Below, in pieces: positions 54,378 to 63,895 of a DNA stretch of 64,000 nt (position 1 is the stretch's first letter; the number at the start of each line of letters is the position of its first letter). A program made the position numbers and the translations under genes. The stretch covers positions 1 through 64,000 of the forward strand of contig JAKVBH010000011.1 in NCBI GenBank assembly GCA_022447495.1, in the 5' to 3' direction. The stretch is from Marinovum sp. (GTDB taxonomy: Bacteria; Pseudomonadota; Alphaproteobacteria; Rhodobacterales; Rhodobacteraceae). The notes beneath the pieces were generated by a model that saw only the letters and a program-made list of their open reading frames with translations, had not been told where the DNA came from and searched no databases.

Positions 54378-54850
54378 GCGCGGTGGGCCTGTAAGCCGGA
54401 TTCTGTCGTAGGGCCCGAGGACCCCGAGATGACCATTCCTCTCGACCACACATTGCTGTGCGGCCTCTAGCTGCCAACCCGACCTCCTGGGCTGAAGCGG
54501 CCCTGCGGCTTCCCAGTGACGGGGGCCGCGCGGAGGTCCTATTCGGCATTGCTCCCGGTGGGGCTTGCCATGCGGGCGCTGTTGCCAGCCCCCCGGTGGG
54601 CTCTTACCCCACCGTTTCACCTTGACCGTGCATGCACGGCTGACTGTTCTCTGTGGCGCTTTCCGTCGGGTTGCCCCGCCCGGGCGTTACCCGGCACCGT
54701 TGCTTCAGGGAGTCCGGACTTTCCTCGACGTGTTTTGCACGCAAAACGCGTCGGGCGGCGGCAGGGTATTTTTCGCAGAAAAATGCCCCGAGAGCCGCAC
54801 CCTCGACATTCTGGGTGCAAAACACGTCGCGGCCATCCGGCCCACCGCGC
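54378..54850 (-). ncRNA. rnpB: RNase P RNA (class A) with expanded P3 arm
   Basis: The catalytic RNA of RNase P, which matures tRNA 5' ends. The universal GAGGAAAGTCCGGACTCC segment is at 54709-54726 on the minus strand, and AGAATCCGGCTTACAGGCC at the 3' end is canonical. P1 arms GCGCGGTGGGCC (54839-54850) and GGCCCACCGCGC (54378-54389) pair perfectly over 12 bp and define the ends. Between P1 and the P4 strand lies an enlarged P3 of about 110 nt (54727-54838): an outer 13-bp stem (54726-54738 with 54817-54829), an inner hairpin (54764-54773 with 54779-54788) and a second palindrome. The total of 473 nt exceeds the common 380-420. Confidence 0.97.
54726..54829 (-). repeat. Nested palindromes in rnpB P3
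   Basis: GACGTGTTTTGC and variants occur three times: 54727-54738, an inverted copy at 54741-54752 and an inverted copy at 54817-54828, so two alternative stems can form. The inner hairpin contains CAGGGTATTTTTCGCA at 54762-54777, which is identical over 16 bases to the core of the dispersed repeat at 37682. This suggests that a repeat element was captured in the helix. Confidence 0.65.
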
Positions 54851-54937
54851 ACTGGCGTCTCTAGGGGTCGAGGCCGCGCCCGTCAATGCAAAGGGCATTG
54901 TTGCAACCTGGCCCGAGGGTCTCGGACCAGGTCTTAT

Positions 54938-56077
54938 TTAATCCCGCAGCTTCACCAGGTCGGTCATCAGACCCTCGGTGCCGTTGTGCACTGTGAGCCG
55001 TTCGACCTTGCCTGCGATGGCCTCCAGCGCTTCAAGCTCTTTGAGCCGGAGCATGACAGGGTTTTCCGCCATCACTTTGGCCGTGTTGAGAAGCGACCGC
55101 GTGGCGTTCGTCTCTTCGCGACGGCGGATGACGTTCGCCTCGGCCTCTTTTTGCGCGGTCACCACACGGTTGAGAATCTCACGCATCTCACCAGGAAGGA
55201 TCACGTCCTTCAGGGCGATCGCGCCGACCTCAAGCCCGATGGCGGCCATCTCACGCCGGACCTCAGCGGCGGCCTCATCAGAGACCGCCACTTTGTCCGC
55301 CAAAAGCGCGTCAAGGGTCAGGGCCCCCAGCGCCTTCCGGAAGGCGAGTTGCAGCGCAAGGTGGAGCGCGTCGGCGAAGTCTTTGACCTCACGCACCGCC
55401 CGCAGGGGATCGACCACACGGTAATCCGCCGCGAGGTTCACCCGAAGCGTCACCCGGTCCGCGGTCAGAAGCTCCTGACCGGTCACCTCATGGGTTTGCC
55501 AACGGGTATCCACCAGCTTGACGAGCTGCTTGCGACCAAGGTTCCAGAACCATTAGGTCCCGGCCTCCAACACGCGGGTCACAACCCCGTCAACACTCAG
55601 GATGCCCACCTTGCCCTCGGCGACCTCCACCGACGTAAGCGCCCGCGTGAGGCCGGAGCGCAGAAGCCGCGCCGCGAGCGCGGGGGCCAGCGCGTGGCTT
55701 TCCGCAAGCGACAGTGTCTCAACGCTCCAGGTGCCCGCATCGGTCCAGTAAAGGGCCCGGTGATCGGGTGTGATCACCTCATGGGCCCGCCCGTTCCGGC
55801 TGACAACTTTGACCTCATCCATGCCGGTCTCCACCAACGTCAGGTGTGCCGCGGCAAGCCCAGGCTGGGTCCGCAGGAGCGCATCCGCATAAGCGGAGGT
55901 AAACCGTGGCGTGCTCAGATTGTGCATCTCGACCTCAACATCCCGGCTGGACAACACATGCTCCCCCGCGCCCAGAATGGCGTGAAACTTCCCCTTGCGC
56001 AAAACCAGCGCACGTTGGGTTTCATTGAGGGTCATCCGTTGCCGACCCATGAGGCGATCCATCAGTATTTTCATCAT
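54938..56077 (-). pseudogene. Slipin/SPFH-domain (stomatin-like) protein split by one in-frame stop
   Basis: The minus strand encodes one continuous slipin frame of 379 codons with a single TAA at 55553-55555. Before it: VRKGKFHAILGAGEHVLSS through VVTRVLEAGT. After it, in the same frame: WFWNLGRKQLVKLVDTRWQ then the SPFH domain (LTADRVTLRVNLAADYRV; GLEVGAIALKDVILPGEMREILNRVV) and the C-terminal coiled coil. Slipins have a tyrosine at the stop's place in my memory of the family, so TAC or TAT to TAA fits. AAGGAG precedes the ATG. A GTG at 55513 could restart the second half. Slipins scaffold membrane microdomains. Confidence 0.85.
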
Positions 56078-56480
56078 CTTAGCACTCCTTACGATCTATC
56101 CGTCTCGCAAATGCGATCTCCTTTGATTTGGTTGAGGTTGCGGCCCGATTGGCCGACAGGTGTGATGCGTGCCGGGGCACGCGGGAAATTGTAGGAGGGT
56201 CCGAAACCGCTCCGCGCCATGGCCCCAAGCGGGAGGAGCGGCAGAGGAACGCGACGCTCGGGCGGCGGGGCATGGGAACGGTCGAAACCTCTCCGGCCTA
56301 GCCTCCTGGCGGCACACTCATCCCGCAACCTCCGGCTTCGCACCAGAGCGGGCGCGCCCAACCGATGCCCCGAAGAGCAATGGCATGAGATCTCCTGCTG
56401 GAGCGATCCCTGACCCGTAGTTTAAACACGCGTGACACGCGTGGTGGGGAGTCGAACCCCGGGGATTTCACCCTTACCTT
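56078..56480. other. Non-coding stretch with a T-arm-like fragment
   Basis: No gene is seen. At 56440-56463 the minus strand reads GGGGTTCGACTCCCC, a perfect T-stem-loop, followed by CACC, without any D-arm or anticodon arm upstream, so it is probably a remnant of a tRNA 3' end. The adjacent CACGCGTG-A-CACGCGTG at 56424-56440 is a direct repeat of a palindrome. Confidence 0.5.
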
Positions 56481-56556
56481 TGGATGCGTCGATGGGAGTC
56501 GAACCCATGACAATTGGATTAAGAGTCCAACGCTCTACCAACTGAGCTACGTCGCG
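56481..56556 (-). tRNA. tRNA-Lys(CUU) with a mismatched acceptor stem
   Basis: D-arm GCTC/GAGC with loop AGTTGGTA, anticodon stem TTGGA/TCCAA with loop CTCTTAA (anticodon CUU), 5-nt variable loop, T-arm ATGGG/CCCAT with TTCGACT, discriminator U and an encoded CCA at 56481-56483. The acceptor stem CGCGACG / CGACGCA has mismatches at pairs 1:72 and 5:68, which is unusual for a working tRNA. Confidence 0.75.
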
Positions 56557-56558
56557 GA

Positions 56559-56632
56559 TGGTGGTGGGAGAAGGACTCGAACCTTCGACCTGCGGGCCCA
56601 AACCCGCCGCTCTTCCTCTGAGCTATCCTACC
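56559..56632 (-). tRNA. tRNA-Pro(UGG)-like gene with a 6-nt anticodon loop, probably defective
   Basis: Acceptor GGTAGGA / TCCCACC (one mismatch, 4:69), D-arm GCTC/GAGC, anticodon stem GCGGG/CCCGC, T-arm GAAGG/CCTTC with TTCGAGT, discriminator A and encoded CCA. The anticodon loop is TTTGGG, six instead of seven bases, with anticodon UGG in place if position 38 is missing. This and the 5' G rather than C suggest a decayed or diverged tRNA. It lies only 2 bp from tRNA-Lys. Confidence 0.55.
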
Positions 56633-57022
56633 CTCCGTTCGATCTGGCCCAGCCCTGGCATACGGAGACGGCAGTGCCGCCCGCACCGGACGAGGGGCGA
56701 CCTCGTTCCGCTAGGGTCCGTTTCGTCCTGAACGGAAGCGCTGGTTACGCCAGGTGATGTGAGATCAGGGAAAGTATTTTTGACGCTTGCTAGAGGCGTT
56801 GCCTGCGCGCAACAATATTACCTTATTGGGTAATTATATTTCGCAACATGCGACTGCTCGGCAGGTGCAGCCACATCTCACCCCTCATCACGATAGAAGA
56901 TTGCGCACAATTTTGCAGCAGCCCAAGGTGTTGCGCACCCACCGAGCGGTCGAATGCTCAAACTTGGAGCTATCTGCACGGTTCAGAGGTCGAACTGTGC
57001 AGATACCCCCCACCGATAGCGA
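56633..57022. other. Region between the tRNA pair and ftsK
   Basis: A 390-bp stretch without a convincing gene. It is the 3' side of ftsK. I expected lolA here, as it commonly follows ftsK in this group, but it is located near 34 kb. Confidence 0.4.
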
Positions 57023-59947
57023 TTATTGCTCTGGCACCAGGATCTCGCGTTTGCCAACGTGGTTGGCGCCGGAGACAACGCCTTGGTCCTCCATCTGCTC
57101 CACCAGTCGGGCGGCTTTGTTGTAGCCGATGGCGAGCTTGCGCTGGATGTAGGAGGTCGAGCATTTGCGGTCTTTGATGACGATCGCGACGGCCTGATCG
57201 TAGAGCGCGTCTTCGCCATCGGTGTTGCCGCCAGTGTTAAGACCGAGCACGGCGTCGATGCCATCGACCTTCTCATCTGCGGGGCCTTCCACGACGCCGC
57301 CGACATAGGTGGGCGGACCGAAGGCCTTGAGATGATTGACGATTTCCTCGACCTCTTCATCTGAGACAAACGGCCCGTGACAGCGGGTGATCTTGGCACC
57401 ACCGGCCATGTAGAGCATGTCACCCATGCCCAAAAGCTGTTCGGCGCCCATTTCACCCAAGATGGTGCGGCTGTCGATTTTGGAGGTGACCTGGAAAGAA
57501 ATACGGGTTGGGAAGTTGGCCTTAATCGTGCCGGTGATGACATCGACCGAAGGGCGTTGCGTGGCCATGATGAGGTGGATGCCCGAGGCCCGCGCCATCT
57601 GAGCGAGGCGTTGGATACAGGCTTCGATCTCTTTGCCCGCGACCATCATGAGATCTGCCATTTCATCAACGATAACAACGATATATGGCATTTTCTCGGG
57701 TGCGAATTCTTCGGTCTCGAACACCGGCTCGCCGGTGTCATCGTCAAACCCTGTCTGCACAGTCCGGCTGAACATCTCGCCTTTGCCAAGCGCATCTGCC
57801 ACGCGGGAATTGTAGCCATCAATGTTGCGGACGCCCATTTTGGACATCTTGCGATAGCGGTCTTCCATCTCGCCCACGACCCATTTGAGCGCAACCACGG
57901 CCTTTTTCGGATCGGTCACAACAGGGCTTAGCAGGTGCGGAATGCCGTCATAGACACTGAGTTCCAGCATCTTGGGGTCGATCATGATCAACCGGCATTC
58001 CTCGGGGCTCAGTTTGTAGAGAAGCGACAGGATCATTGTATTGATCGCCACTGATTTGCCGGACCCTGTGGTCCCGGCGATCAACAGGTGAGGCATCTTG
58101 GCGAGGTTCGCAACGACCGGATCGCCACCGATATCCTTGCCCAAGGCAAGAGGTAATTTGTGGTTTCCGTCGCCATAATCCCGCGTAGAGAGGATCTCAC
58201 GGAAGCTGACCATCTCTCTCTTTTCATTGGGCAATTCGATGCCAATGACCGAGCGGCCAGGGACAGTAGAAACCCGCGCAGAGAGCGCCGACATCGAGCG
58301 GGCGATGTCATCGGCGAGGCCAATCACACGCGATGCTTTAAGGCCCGGAGCAGGCTCCAGTTCGTACATTGTGACCACGGGACCAGGGCGCACGCTGACG
58401 ATCTCACCTTTGACGCCGTAGTCATCGAGCACAGCTTCGAGCATGCGCGCATTCTCTTCTAGGGCGTCATCCGAAAGCACATGGCGTTCGATGCGCGCAG
58501 GATCGGAGAGGAGCGCCAACGGCGGCAACTCGTACACGGGACGCGAGTCGTCAAACGCAAACTCGGGCTGAGCCTCGGCCTTGGCCCGCAACGAGGGCGT
58601 TGGCGCTTTGCGCACAGGTTGTTGAACCACTCGTTTCGATTCTGACGCGGCCATGCGCGCAGATGCAAAGCGCGGCATGATCGGCAGCGCGGCCTTTGGC
58701 GCTTCGGCGTGAATTGGGTCAGGACTCTCAGCCTCAAAATGCTCTGCTTCGGACCTCAGCTCCAGCGCATACTCAGGTTCCACATGTCGCGGGATCGTCA
58801 CCGGAGGCTCCGGGGGCAGGGCCATTTCCTGCGGCTGCGGCGCGGGGTCGGCCAAGAGCGGCTTTGGCCCATGGCCACGGCCTTTGGTCAGGGGCGCAAC
58901 CTCTTCGATTTTAACGTTTTGCTGACCTGGCACAGGGGCACGGCGGACGCGCGTTTGGATCGCACCTGCGATTTTCGCCTTGATGCGATCATCCGTTGGC
59001 ATGTCCGCATCATTGATAAGCGTTTGATTTTCCAGCAATTCCGGCTCAGGCATGGGGTCGTGACGACGCATCAAACCAGGCACCTTGGCCAGAATTGACG
59101 GCTTAGGTGCGGCCGGTGGCTGTACAGGTTCAACGGGCGCAACTGTGGGCATGACATGCACCGATTCGGCCTGTTCATGCACAATAATTGCAGATTGCGC
59201 CGCTTGGCGGGCGGCCTCAGCTGCGCGTTCCTTGGCGCGTTCTTCACGCCACGCCGATTGCTTGGCTTGTAGATCGCGCGCGGCACCAAAGGCGGTGACG
59301 GCGCCGCGGCCCAGCACGCGCATGGCCAAAGCGTAGGTCATGATAATCCCGAGCAACAAGAAACGCCCAGCGGCTTTGAGTTCGGGCCACGTACACCCAA
59401 TGACAAAAGCACCTGTAACCAGCACAGCAACAGCCATGATGAGCGAGGCGAACTTGGTCACAAACGCAGCGCCCACCGGCAGCGCAGTCAAGAGCGCGCC
59501 AAGGACGGTGTCCCCAAACAGCCCCCCGAGGCCAAAAGTGTGATCCCAGCCCGTGCCCGGCACCAATGTGGCGGCATAAATCGACAGCATCGCCAAGAAA
59601 ATCGGCACAAAAACAGCGCGGCCAATGGCGCGTTCGTATCCTGCGTGAAGGACGAAACGCGCACCCCAAGCCAACAAAACAACCGCAAGACCAAGGCCAG
59701 CGTACCCCACCACCATGACCAAAGGTGCGGAAATGGACGCCCCAATGCGGCCAAACATGTTTTGCACCGGCGCATCGGTGGCGCTCATCCAACTGGGGTC
59801 AGAAGCGGAATAGGTCAGCATCATGATCGCCACCGCAAGACCGGCCAGCACAAGGGACACCCCCAAAAGCTCGCGGCCCCGCTTTTCCATGGCGGCTGCG
59901 GTATCATTGTCAAAAAGCGGGTCACGTCCCCGCGCTTGATACGCCAT
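57023..59947 (-). CDS. ftsK: DNA translocase FtsK
   Basis: A 974-residue septal translocase that moves chromosome ends at division and activates XerCD. Four N-terminal membrane helices (residues 25-215), a Pro/Glu/Ala-rich linker (about 260-460) and the RecA-like motor with Walker A GTTGSGKS near residue 630 and Walker [12 protein letters not shown] near 735. The gamma domain at the end ([32 protein letters not shown]) is the KOPS-binding winged helix. The first ATG fits the N-terminal cytoplasmic stretch. The gene is preceded by the aminotransferase gene on the same strand with a 6-bp gap. Confidence 0.97.
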   Translation of the reverse strand: MAYQARGRDPLFDNDTAAAMEKRGRELLGVSLVLAGLAVAIMMLTYSASDPSWMSATDAPVQNMFGRIGASISAPLVMVVGYAGLGLAVVLLAWGARFVLHAGYERAIGRAVFVPIFLAMLSIYAATLVPGTGWDHTFGLGGLFGDTVLGALLTALPVGAAFVTKFASLIMAVAVLVTGAFVIGCTWPELKAAGRFLLLGIIMTYALAMRVLGRGAVTAFGAARDLQAKQSAWREERAKERAAEAARQAAQSAIIVHEQAESVHVMPTVAPVEPVQPPAAPKPSILAKVPGLMRRHDPMPEPELLENQTLINDADMPTDDRIKAKIAGAIQTRVRRAPVPGQQNVKIEEVAPLTKGRGHGPKPLLADPAPQPQEMALPPEPPVTIPRHVEPEYALELRSEAEHFEAESPDPIHAEAPKAALPIMPRFASARMAASESKRVVQQPVRKAPTPSLRAKAEAQPEFAFDDSRPVYELPPLALLSDPARIERHVLSDDALEENARMLEAVLDDYGVKGEIVSVRPGPVVTMYELEPAPGLKASRVIGLADDIARSMSALSARVSTVPGRSVIGIELPNEKREMVSFREILSTRDYGDGNHKLPLALGKDIGGDPVVANLAKMPHLLIAGTTGSGKSVAINTMILSLLYKLSPEECRLIMIDPKMLELSVYDGIPHLLSPVVTDPKKAVVALKWVVGEMEDRYRKMSKMGVRNIDGYNSRVADALGKGEMFSRTVQTGFDDDTGEPVFETEEFAPEKMPYIVVIVDEMADLMMVAGKEIEACIQRLAQMARASGIHLIMATQRPSVDVITGTIKANFPTRISFQVTSKIDSRTILGEMGAEQLLGMGDMLYMAGGAKITRCHGPFVSDEEVEEIVNHLKAFGPPTYVGGVVEGPADEKVDGIDAVLGLNTGGNTDGEDALYDQAVAIVIKDRKCSTSYIQRKLAIGYNKAARLVEQMEDQGVVSGANHVGKREILVPEQ

Positions 59948-59953
59948 ACTTCT

Positions 59954-61153
59954 CTACCTCGTGTGTTTTTTGAGCGCGTCTCGCAGGCGGGTCAGCCCGC
60001 GGGCGCAGTCTTCTTTTGGGGCGACCAAGGCCACCCGAATGTAATCTTTGCCGGGGCTGCCGCCATCCACTGGCCGCGACAGGTAATCGCCCGGAAGCAC
60101 CCGGACAGCAGCTTCCCGCCACGCAGTCAACGCCGCAGCTTCACCATCATCGACCGGAAGCCATAGGAAAAACCCACCCTCAGGCGTCTGATAGCCCGGC
60201 CAATCACCAAGGATCTGGGCGGCCTCCGCGAATTTTTCATTGTAGAGCGCGCGGCTTGCATCAACGTGAGCCTCGTCAGCCCAAACGGCTTCGGATACAC
60301 GCTGCACCGGAAGCGGGAGCGGCGTACCCGCGTAATTGCGCAGCATCTTGATCCGCGCCATGCACTCCGGACCTCCGGCAACAAAACCAGATCGCAACCC
60401 CGCCAAGTTCGAGCGCTTCGACAGCGAATGGAAAATCAACACGCGCTCAGGATCGGCACCCATCTTTTGTGCCATTTCCATCGCACCGGGTGGCGGCGTG
60501 GTGCGATAAACCTCGGAGTAACATTCGTCCGCCAAGATGCGGAAGTCGTGTTTTTCGGCCAATGCGATCAGGTCACGCCAATAGGCCTCATCGGCCACGG
60601 CCCCCTGTGGATTCGACGGCGAACATATATAGGCCATCGTCACACGATCGAGCACCTCTTTGGGCAAAGACGCATAGTCTGGCATGAAGCCCATCTCTGG
60701 GCCAGCAGGCACAAACACGGTCTCCGCCGCCACAGAAATCGCAGCAATCATATAGACTTGATAGAATGGGTTTGGGATCAAGATGACTGGCTTTTGCCCG
60801 TTCTTACGCTCGGGGCAGAGTGCCATAGCCACATTGTAGAGCCCTTCACGCGTGCCGTTGAGAGGCATGATCTGCGTCGCAGGGTCAAGCGCCACGCCAT
60901 ACCGCCTCCCGGCCCAATCGGAGATCGCCTGACGCAGTTCCGGTGCGCCATCATTGGGCGGATATTTGGAAAACGTTGCAAGGTTATCGGCAAGTACCCG
61001 GCCCAAAAACTCGGGAAAGGCATGTTGCGGCTCGCCGATGGTCATGTTGACCACATCATCGGCAAATTCAGGCGCAGGATCATGCACATCCAATAGCGCG
61101 CGCAAACGCGGGAATGCATAAGCCGGTAGGTTCGAAAACCGCTCGGGAAACAT
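59954..61153 (-). CDS. dapC: Aminotransferase class I/II, probable succinyldiaminopimelate transaminase
   Basis: A 399-residue PLP enzyme. The PLP-binding lysine is in FHSLSKRSNLAGLRSGFVAGG near 240, with NPFYQVY near 125, CSPSNPQGAV near 165 and ADECYSEVYR near 200. The S-L-S-K-R-S-N motif is typical of DapC-like transaminases of lysine synthesis. The ATG at 61153 has GAGG upstream; one five codons earlier is also possible. It is upstream of ftsK in the same orientation. Confidence 0.82.
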   Translation of the reverse strand: MFPERFSNLPAYAFPRLRALLDVHDPAPEFADDVVNMTIGEPQHAFPEFLGRVLADNLATFSKYPPNDGAPELRQAISDWAGRRYGVALDPATQIMPLNGTREGLYNVAMALCPERKNGQKPVILIPNPFYQVYMIAAISVAAETVFVPAGPEMGFMPDYASLPKEVLDRVTMAYICSPSNPQGAVADEAYWRDLIALAEKHDFRILADECYSEVYRTTPPPGAMEMAQKMGADPERVLIFHSLSKRSNLAGLRSGFVAGGPECMARIKMLRNYAGTPLPLPVQRVSEAVWADEAHVDASRALYNEKFAEAAQILGDWPGYQTPEGGFFLWLPVDDGEAAALTAWREAAVRVLPGDYLSRPVDGGSPGKDYIRVALVAPKEDCARGLTRLRDALKKHTR

Positions 61154-61281
61154 CAAAAACTGCCTCATGGATCGGGGTCATTGGCGCCCCGTTTACATGT
61201 CACGATACCCAAGCGCCCGCGATGCGTCCAGAAAAACGCATAAGGCCGCGAAATTTTTGTGGCTTTTGAGTCGCGCGGCGG

Positions 61282-62601
61282 CTAGGCCAGCGCCTCTTCC
61301 ATGGCTTGACCAAGACGCAGCAGTGCCTCCTCGCCCATGGGTTTGCCAAAGACCTGAAGACCACAGGAGGGCACACCCGTGGGCAAACTGAGCGCGCAAA
61401 GCCCCATCAAATTGCCAATCCGAGTATTGCGCAGCGCCAGGAGGTTGGCGCGCACGTAGTACTCGCTCTCGGCTTCCAACCGCGCTTTATTTGGCGGCAA
61501 GATGGGACAGGTCGGCGTGATCACCGCTGCAAAACCCGCCGTCGCAGCGTTCCATGAGGCCCGCGCGCGATCTATTGCTTGCCATGCGGCGACAAAATCC
61601 GCGGCATTTTGATCTTTACCTACCCGGAAGCGTTCGAGGATTTCCGGGAACATCTTCTCTGGCGCGGCTTCGATCTCATTGCGCCACGTGCCATAGGCTT
61701 CGGCGGTGAAAAGGACGGCGGAGAGCGGAAACACATCTTCCAGGACCGGCACCGCGATATGCGAAATCTCAGCGCCTGCGTCGTGCAACCGACTTACAGC
61801 AGAATCAAACGCAGCTTTGGGCGCGCCTTCAATGTCATCAAAAACGATCGTGTCGAGGATCGCGAGCTTCTCCCCTTCAAGGGATACGCCTTTGAGGTCA
61901 GGGGCGTGCCCTCCTTCCATCGCTGCCAAGAGGAGGGCTGCGTCTTCAACCGACCGAGTCAGCGGACCAACCGTATCAAACCGCGCACAAAGCGGAAGCA
62001 CGCCATCAACACTCAACCGTTTCGAGGTGGTTTTGAGGCCGACAAGGTCGTTCCAAGCGGACGGAATACGAACGGAGCCGCCTGTATCGCTGCCAATGCC
62101 CGCTGCTGCGAGACCAAAGGCCACCGAAGCGGCCGCACCAGAAGACGACCCACCTGGGACAGCCTCTGGATCGTTGATATTGGGGGGCGTTGCCGTCATG
62201 GGGTTAAGGCCAAGACCCGAGAAGGCCAGTTCGCTTGTGTGGGTTTTGCCCAAACAGATCAGCCCCGCTTCGGTTGCAGCACGCAGAACCTCGGCGTCGC
62301 GATCCGGCACACGGCCTTTGAGGAGCATTGTGCCTGCTTCCGTGTTGTCACCGGCGGTGTCAAACAGATCTTTCCAAGAGATCGGCACCCCATCGAGCGG
62401 GCCACGACGACGCCCTTCGCGGACGCGGCGTGCGGCGGCTTCGGCTTCGGCAATGGCGCGGGTGACAGTTAGATGGGCATAGATATCCCCACGATCCTGT
62501 GCGGCACCAAGAAATGCAGAGGTCAGTGCAACCGGATCGAGCTCTCCGGCTCCAATGGCGCGCCCCATCTCGGCAGCAGTTTTGGTCATCCACTCTTGCA
62601 T
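61282..62601 (-). CDS. Amidase signature enzyme
   Basis: A 439-residue amidase. The catalytic Ser-cisSer-Lys triad is readable: Lys in SWKDLFDTAG near 79, the cis-Ser in GGSSSGAAASVAFG near 155 and the nucleophile in GSDTGGSVRIPS near 178. The start at 62601 follows GGAGGAG. The substrate is unknown; it is separated from the aminotransferase by about 130 bp and lies beside the UbiH-like gene, which is divergent. GatA function is unlikely because of its divergent ending. Confidence 0.88.
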   Translation of the reverse strand: MQEWMTKTAAEMGRAIGAGELDPVALTSAFLGAAQDRGDIYAHLTVTRAIAEAEAAARRVREGRRRGPLDGVPISWKDLFDTAGDNTEAGTMLLKGRVPDRDAEVLRAATEAGLICLGKTHTSELAFSGLGLNPMTATPPNINDPEAVPGGSSSGAAASVAFGLAAAGIGSDTGGSVRIPSAWNDLVGLKTTSKRLSVDGVLPLCARFDTVGPLTRSVEDAALLLAAMEGGHAPDLKGVSLEGEKLAILDTIVFDDIEGAPKAAFDSAVSRLHDAGAEISHIAVPVLEDVFPLSAVLFTAEAYGTWRNEIEAAPEKMFPEILERFRVGKDQNAADFVAAWQAIDRARASWNAATAGFAAVITPTCPILPPNKARLEAESEYYVRANLLALRNTRIGNLMGLCALSLPTGVPSCGLQVFGKPMGEEALLRLGQAMEEALA

Positions 62602-62695
62602 TGCGTGCTCCTCCGGTTTGGCCCCAGCGTTGGGCGCGACGGTAGCGGCGACGACGCGCATGGACAATGGCACATCACTGCCCATATCCAAGGTT

Positions 62696-63895
62696 ATGAC
62701 CAGAGATACTGACATTCTCATCGTGGGCGGCGGACTTAATGGTCCCGTTCTTGCCCTTGCGGCGGCCAAAGCCGGGATCAGGAGTATTGTGATTGATCCA
62801 CAGCCCGGACGAGTGCGCAAGGAGAAGGAGTTTGACGGGCGGTCTTATGCGGTGGCTGCAGCCTCTTCGATGCTATTGGCCGACATTGGGATCTGGGACC
62901 AGATCGTCGATACTGCCCAGCCCATGTTGGAGATCAAGGTCACCGATGGGCGCGCAGGCGAAGGCCCCTCGCCGTTTTGGCTGCACTTTGACCACGCCGA
63001 ACTGGAAGGCGGCCCGATGGGCTACATGGTTGAGGACCGCTATCTGCGTCGAGCTCTGCTCGATGCCATTGACGCCCATCCATTGATTGAGACCCGCGAG
63101 GACGCGGTGGTTTCTCAAGAGACCAAAGGCACTGACGTGTCTGTCGCGCTTGCAAGTGGAGACCGTCTCAAGGGTTTGGTGCTTGTGGGTTGCGATGGGC
63201 GAACCTCCGGCACAGCGGAACGCGCTGGCATCAAACGCACCGGTTGGGCCTATGCGCAAACGGGCCTTGTCTGCGCCATTGCCCATGAAAAACCGCACCA
63301 TGGGATCGCCCATCAGTTCTTTATGCCGCCGGGACCATTGGCCATTCTGCCTCTCACCGACAACCGCTCGTCTATCGTGTGGTCTGAAAGCGCCCAACAA
63401 GCCGCAGCGATCAATGCTTTGAGTGAGGCCGATTACCTTCAGGTCCTGCGCCCTCGCTTTGGCGATTTCTTGGGCGAGATATCGCTGGCCGGGGCGCGAT
63501 ATACCTATCCGCTTGGGCTGTCTCTGGCGCAGAGTTTGGTTGCAGATCGGGTGGCACTGGTTGGTGATTCTGCCCACGGTGTGCACCCCATTGCAGGTCA
63601 GGGCCTTAATGCCGGAATACGCGATGTCAGAGCCCTCGCGCGTGTCCTAACGCGGGCGAAACAACGGGGCGAGGACATCGGATCGGAATGCGTGTTGGAG
63701 CGCTATGCCCAAGCGCGCAAAGGCAATATTGCGGCGCTGGCCATGGCAACCGATGGGTTCAACCGCCTCTTTAGCAATGACAATCCTCTGCTGCGCATTG
63801 GGCGTGACATGGGTATGGGTATGGTCAATGCCGTACCGTCGCTTCGGCGGGCGTTTATGCGCGAGGCGGCAGGTCTCAAGGACGTTAGGCGTTAG
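62696..63895 (+). CDS. UbiH/Coq6-family FAD-dependent hydroxylase
   Basis: A 399-residue aromatic-ring hydroxylase of ubiquinone synthesis or related. FAD motifs are VGGGLNGPVLALAAAKAG at residue 9, VGCDGRTSG near 165 and GDSAHGVHPIAGQGLNAGIRDV near 285, matching the UbiH/UbiF/Coq6 family. The ATG at 62696 has a weak AAGG upstream. It lies divergent from the amidase gene. The position hydroxylated cannot be assigned from the sequence. Confidence 0.9.
   Translation: MTRDTDILIVGGGLNGPVLALAAAKAGIRSIVIDPQPGRVRKEKEFDGRSYAVAAASSMLLADIGIWDQIVDTAQPMLEIKVTDGRAGEGPSPFWLHFDHAELEGGPMGYMVEDRYLRRALLDAIDAHPLIETREDAVVSQETKGTDVSVALASGDRLKGLVLVGCDGRTSGTAERAGIKRTGWAYAQTGLVCAIAHEKPHHGIAHQFFMPPGPLAILPLTDNRSSIVWSESAQQAAAINALSEADYLQVLRPRFGDFLGEISLAGARYTYPLGLSLAQSLVADRVALVGDSAHGVHPIAGQGLNAGIRDVRALARVLTRAKQRGEDIGSECVLERYAQARKGNIAALAMATDGFNRLFSNDNPLLRIGRDMGMGMVNAVPSLRRAFMREAAGLKDVRR

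Noticed and set aside
54653-56194. 513-codon plus-strand frame across rnpB and the slipin gene
   Set aside because: It runs through RNase P RNA and antisense to the SPFH coding sequence.
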